Source: Halichondria panicea
Lineage: Eukaryota > Porifera > Demospongiae > Suberitida > Halichondriidae
DNA: 64,000 nt
Direction: 5' to 3'
Assembly: GCF_963675165.1 (NCBI RefSeq)
Contig: NC_087384.1
Span: 5,945,182-6,009,181 of the forward strand
Part shown: positions 53,896 through 64,000 of the stretch, piece after piece
How the letters are laid out: each line of letters starts with the position of its first letter
How positions within the stretch are numbered: the stretch's first letter is position 1
Position numbers and translations under genes: made by a program
Notes under the pieces: generated by a model
Database searches by the model: none
Seen by the model: the letters and a program-made list of their open reading frames with translations, nothing else
What the model was told of the DNA's origin: nothing

Positions 53896-54993
53896 ATGGC
53901 AGAAGGACCCTCCCCGAATGACTCGGACGACTCAATAATAGAACAGGGTGCAATTCAGCAATTACTAAGTGCAGATAGAATTCCACCTGAATTAAAAAAT
54001 GTTGACCCATCAAAAATCAAACATTTGTATGACAACTGCCGAGACATTCATATTGTCATGACTGGAGTAACAGGATCAGGGAAATCATCGCTTGCCAATG
54101 CACTTCTTGGAAATTCGAGTGAAACCTCGGATATGTTTGTGGAGGGAAGTGATCTTGATCCCTGTACACAAGAGGTTACTGGCAAGAAATCAAGACGGAA
54201 TCACAAGATAAAGCTGACTGTGTGGGATTCACCAGGACTCAAAGATGGCACTAGTAAGAAACATCAGAAACAATATCTAAAAGAGGTAGCTGGTGTTATG
54301 AGGGTGTATGGGTACGATTTAAGTATTCACTGCATCAAAGCAGATACTCGATTTGTTGATGGTGAAGACAACGGGCCTGTACAAGCAATGAAAATATTGA
54401 CAAAGAAATACGGTAGCGAGTTCTGGAAAAAGACAGTAATTGTTCTCACTTTTGCGGATGTCATCGAATTGATTAACCCAGAATGGAAAAGGCTTAGAGA
54501 AGAAGAAAAGATTGTTGAGTTTCACAAACAAGTTTTGAAATACGACTATCAAATCAGAAAAAATTTGGAGGAATGTGCAAAAGTTAAAAAAGAGATTGTG
54601 AATCAAATCCGAATAGTTCCTGCTGGTCACTATTCAGATCCAAAACTTCTCGATCGAAGCTACTGGCTCTCTACCCTTTGGTTTCAATGTCTTGATACCA
54701 TTCCAACTTTAGACGGTAAAGCTTCTCTCATGCGTTATCATCAAGATAGATTTGTTGAAGAAAAAGATTCCCCTGAAAAGTGCAGCATTAAATTAGATGT
54801 TCCCTTTGTTCCTCGAGATTTTCTGGAGTTTAAACAAAAGTGTGCAAGAATTGGAGCAGGAATAGGTGCGTTTGGATTGTTTTTCGCGTTAATAACCGTA
54901 CCTTTAGGCTACTGGAAAGGTAGTACATGGGGTGAAAAAGAGTTCATTGCTGAACACTGTCGCATTGAAAGACAGTGTGAGTCACAGTGTTAA
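53896..54993 (+). CDS. AIG1-like GTPase, copy B2
   Basis: 365 residues from the Met at 53896 (MAEGPSP), which matches the start of copy B1; an in-frame ATG at 53863 would add 11 residues absent in B1. Same landmarks as B1: GVTGSGKSSLANALLG, WDSPGLKDGT, LTFAD and the C-terminal hydrophobic segment (GAGIGAFGLFFALITVPLGYW). Differences from B1 are mostly single-base and conservative, with short deletions in the N-terminal acidic region and near residue 300. The frame is fully open, so both copies look functional. Confidence 0.85.
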   Translation: MAEGPSPNDSDDSIIEQGAIQQLLSADRIPPELKNVDPSKIKHLYDNCRDIHIVMTGVTGSGKSSLANALLGNSSETSDMFVEGSDLDPCTQEVTGKKSRRNHKIKLTVWDSPGLKDGTSKKHQKQYLKEVAGVMRVYGYDLSIHCIKADTRFVDGEDNGPVQAMKILTKKYGSEFWKKTVIVLTFADVIELINPEWKRLREEEKIVEFHKQVLKYDYQIRKNLEECAKVKKEIVNQIRIVPAGHYSDPKLLDRSYWLSTLWFQCLDTIPTLDGKASLMRYHQDRFVEEKDSPEKCSIKLDVPFVPRDFLEFKQKCARIGAGIGAFGLFFALITVPLGYWKGSTWGEKEFIAEHCRIERQCESQC

Positions 54994-55147
54994 ATTATAT
55001 ACAATTTTACTTTATTTTGTACTGGGCGTAATTATACTTTTATTGTTACGGAAATGGAATTCTGGGTGTATATAAATTATGTATTATTTGTAACGTCTTC
55101 CTATTATCATAATTATACATGTATTTTTGACTGCTATTGTGAGTTAA

Positions 55148-55230
55148 TAATGCCTCGAGGCGTAGTCGCACGAGGGATACGGTAAAGCTGACTGTCTCTG
55201 TGTCTGTTCCAGCTGTAACTGCTCAATGGT
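55148..55230 (-). repeat. Dispersed repeat family R1, 3' terminus
   Basis: The reverse complement matches 48440-48497 ('cagtcagctttaccgtatcc', then a 'ctcgtgcg' block and 'aggcat' end). Confidence 0.6.
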
Positions 55231-55337
55231 TGCAATGCGTCGAAAACTAACAGCTTCTATAGGCTCATGTTTTTTGGATTTTGATTCAAATATAAATATC
55301 AAAAATCAGTAATATGGGGGTAGCTCTGAGATGTATG

Positions 55338-55452
55338 CAATAAGTTTCCCAGGCTTTCGCGGGAATTGTGAAGAGATACAAGGATGGTTTCAGAGCCACT
55401 ATATGTAGACTTTATTGTAAACATCAACGTGAATCATTTCCGTTTACAATCG
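55338..55452. repeat. Dispersed repeat shared with 3899-4020
   Basis: Same orientation and about 115 bp alignable, as described for the first copy. Confidence 0.65.
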
Positions 55453-55699
55453 ATCTTTCTTCATGGTGTAACTAAGAAGTACAGTGAAAAGCTCACTATA
55501 TACAATGCAATGTATTACAATTAAGTCAGACAGAGGAACTTTATAGAATTTAACAACTGTGGATGTATTGTGCTAGAATTTAACAACTACGGAGGTATTA
55601 TGCTATTTTTGCTGTAAGGAAAAAAATGTGTACCATCGTGCTAAATATACGGCCAGCAACCATAAATCAGAGCTTATTACAGTGGTACCAAGACAACGG

Positions 55700-56035
55700 A
55701 AATCCAGAATGAGCAGATATAGCAGACCAGGAAACATTCACTCAAAGCCTCCGACAGTTGAGTTCTCAGCTAAATGCAGTGAGCACAAATATACAAATGG
55801 CCAAGAAAATTAAACCAAGTTTCGAAAATACAAAACAAGCTGTTACCGAGCTATTGAGACGCTTGTGGATACAATCAGTTAAGGAGATGCACGCATATAT
55901 ACGAGATTTAATCACAGATTCAGTCAATGTGACGATGCAACTACTGTGAAGCAGTGCTTTAATGAAGTTTTTAGCACTGTTAATCAAGTTTCACGCGATT
56001 CCAGAAGAGTCATGCAAGCACAGGCTAGTGTGTAA
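55700..56035 (+). pseudogene. Possible decayed coding fragment, helical, family unknown
   Basis: One frame gives a hydrophilic, helix-prone stretch from a DQETFTQSL segment through QMAKKIKPSFENTKQ to a stop at 55949. A one-base shift at about 55940 continues it as VKQCFNEVFSTVNQVSRDSRR to about 56035. No start codon is seen, so it could be a frameshifted gene remnant, a spliced exon, or chance. Not recognised. Confidence 0.25.
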
Positions 56036-56141
56036 TTGCTTTATCTTTTACTGCTAGAAACCGTAGAAACAATAAACATGCTATGAACAGCTGCACACAT
56101 GTATTGTATATAATAATGTATACTAGAATGATCTATAAATA

Positions 56142-57050
56142 CAACCTTTTTCACCTCACTTGAAATATACATTTTAAAAACAAAAAAAGAAATGTACCAC
56201 TAATTGACCTCAGGTATGTACCTATAGTAATGGTCAGAGCTGGGCATGTTCACAGTTTCATGAATGATTGATTGTGCAAGACCAAGTAATAATGGGGGAA
56301 CCTGGCCGTACAAAATCCTATCATGAGGATCTGAGGTGGAGAATGGTATATGGCAAAGGCTTGTCAATTGCTGTACCATTAAGGAAGCAGTAGATAGACT
56401 GTTTGTTGCTGAAGCTACTGTTTGGAGGGTTGTTGATAGATTTCAACACACTGGAGATGTGTCTGCTAATAAAGCCAGCCCAAGGGAGCACTGTCTAGAT
56501 GATCTCACGATAAAACTGATCGTCATTGAGATGATTTGAAAAGCCGACTACCTGAAATTCAGATTACTGGTAGATCTACAAGTGCTGCCACACTATGCCG
56601 TGCACTTAAACGTCTATAGGATTCACTTTAAAGAAGGCTTAGATCTAGGTCTTGCACATCACTCTAAAGAAGGCTTAGATCTAGGTCTTGCACAATCTAT
56701 CATTCATTAACAATTTGAAACTGTGAACATGCCCAGCTCTGACTACCGTAAACGTTGAAATTTTCGACGCATCAAAATTTCGCACTTTCTGCACTAGGCC
56801 CACAATTCTTAAATTTCGTGCGCATAAATTTTCGTCCGTTATATTAACGTAGGTGTGGCTACCATGTACACGTACACCCACGTATATATTTAATTTCGTG
56901 CGTTGAGCCAAGGACGAAAAAAACGAAATTAAACACCCGTCGAAAATTTCAACATTTACGGTATTACTATGTACATACCTGAGGTCAATTAGTGGTACAT
57001 TTCTTTTTTTGTTTTTAAAATGTGTATTTCAAGTGAGGTGAAAAAGGTTG
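56142..57050 (+). mobile_element. Tc1/mariner/IS630-type element with long TIRs, internally deleted
   Basis: Terminal repeats of over 120 bp begin 'caacctttttcacctcactt' at 56142 and end with its complement at 57050. Both ends are flanked by TA (56140-56141 and 57051-57052). The interior encodes, from the ATG at 56292, a helix-turn-helix DNA-binding start (SYHEDLRWRMVYGKGLS), then in a shifted frame an AEATVWRVVDRFQHTGDVSA segment. This is the N-terminal domain style of IS630/mariner-related transposases. The catalytic domain is missing and the frame is broken, so it is non-autonomous. Its right TIR is interrupted by another MITE (56746-56961). Confidence 0.8.
56746..56961. mobile_element. 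216-bp MITE nested in the right TIR of the 56142-57050 element
   Basis: Inverted ends 'ccgtaaacgttgaaattttc' against 'gaaaatttcaacatttacgg', with TA on both sides (56744-56745 and 56962-56963). Removing it rejoins the right TIR so that it matches the left TIR at about 56230. Confidence 0.9.
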
Positions 57051-57104
57051 TACATGTAAAACACAGTGACATAAATATAGAGATTCCTACCATTCTGCTG
57101 CGGT

Positions 57105-57267
57105 TGGAGGGGTCAATTTGGCGATCATCAGCTGCAAACTATCGGCTGCAATATTATCCTGTATTTATAATTATTGTGTAGATCTAGGAAAATCCACTTT
57201 ACAATTTGCCTCTTCAATCCCTGCAAGGAGTATATGAATCACATACTGATTGCGGTCTTACTGTGAG
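57105..57267 (-). repeat. Duplicated 5' fragment of the coiled-coil gene
   Basis: Aligns with 41557-41735, spanning the first codons and upstream region of the coiled-coil gene ('ggggtcaatttggcgatcat' and later 'gagtatat'). The start-codon region is changed and no gene body follows, so it is a non-functional genomic duplication rather than a processed copy. Confidence 0.65.
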
Positions 57268-57489
57268 TGTCATGTGTCTGTAGCAGCGCATGCGCATGAA
57301 GTTCAATAAGTAAGAGCTAGGGGAGGGGCTACTGTATTCACTGCATATAGTGTATACGTACATGCATGTACAAAAAGTCTCTCGCATTGAACAAAAATGA
57401 ATCATTTATATACATAATTCATGCATGATGTACACATGATTTATGAACACGTTATCCAGAAATTACTAACAATTATAGGGAAAGAGTAG

Positions 57490-64000
<6,511 letters not shown>

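Overview
The window is animal nuclear DNA: spliced genes with short introns, frequent head-to-head and tail-to-tail gene pairs, AT-rich intergenic DNA full of short 'aattat' and 'catgcatg' strings, and very many small inverted-repeat transposons. The gene set (BAP1, a neuroglobin-like globin, IFT20, HFM1/MER3, AACS, BCAS3, AIG1-type GTPases) and the compact layout suggest a basal invertebrate, most likely a demosponge. The species assignment is inference from style and gene content only.

Layout. 1-735 holds the edge of a decayed non-LTR retrotransposon (minus strand). 736-6980 is mostly repeat-rich intergenic DNA with one weak small membrane-protein exon. 6985-8250 is a decayed kinase gene resembling KSR. 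Then come BAP1 (+, 8673-10598), a three-exon globin (+, 11030-12907), and IFT20 (-, 13370-15551) head-to-head with the 27-exon meiotic helicase HFM1 (+, 15710-25002). HFM1 is followed tail-to-tail by a secreted C45/DCD1A-like Ntn hydrolase (-, 25163-27629), which is head-to-head with a C6orf120/UPF0669 homologue (+, 27906-28826). Next are acetoacetyl-CoA synthetase (+, 29213-34957) and, tail-to-tail with it, a 1501-residue coiled-coil protein (-, 35259-41625). For HFM1, AACS, IFT20, the globin, BAP1, the C45 gene and the coiled-coil gene the spliced exons I placed add up to an exact multiple of three with no internal stop, which supports the models.

41.7-57 kb is an accessory, transposon-dense region. 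It holds a 763-bp MULE-type MITE with perfect 69-bp termini and a 9-bp target duplication, and a Ginger1 DNA transposon (43375-46822, TG...CA ends, CCGG duplication) whose integrase-Ulp1-PHD gene is broken in three places. A hAT-like element, several foldback elements and a duplicated divergent pair of AIG1-type GTPase genes follow. At 56.1-57.05 kb a TA-flanked Tc1/mariner/IS630-type element has a second TA-flanked MITE inserted in its right terminal repeat. From 57490 to the right edge lies BCAS3 (-, 5' end beyond the window), whose introns hold further MITEs and a nested plus-strand membrane-protein gene (62015-62530).

The cellular genes do not form one pathway. The most notable gene-structure signals are two probable U12-type introns in HFM1, two GC-AG introns (HFM1 intron 1 and IFT20 intron 2), a (GT)n tract of about 280 bp directly against an HFM1 splice acceptor, a 6 x 90-bp coding repeat in the HFM1 tail, and a triplicated exon-end/splice-donor unit in BCAS3.
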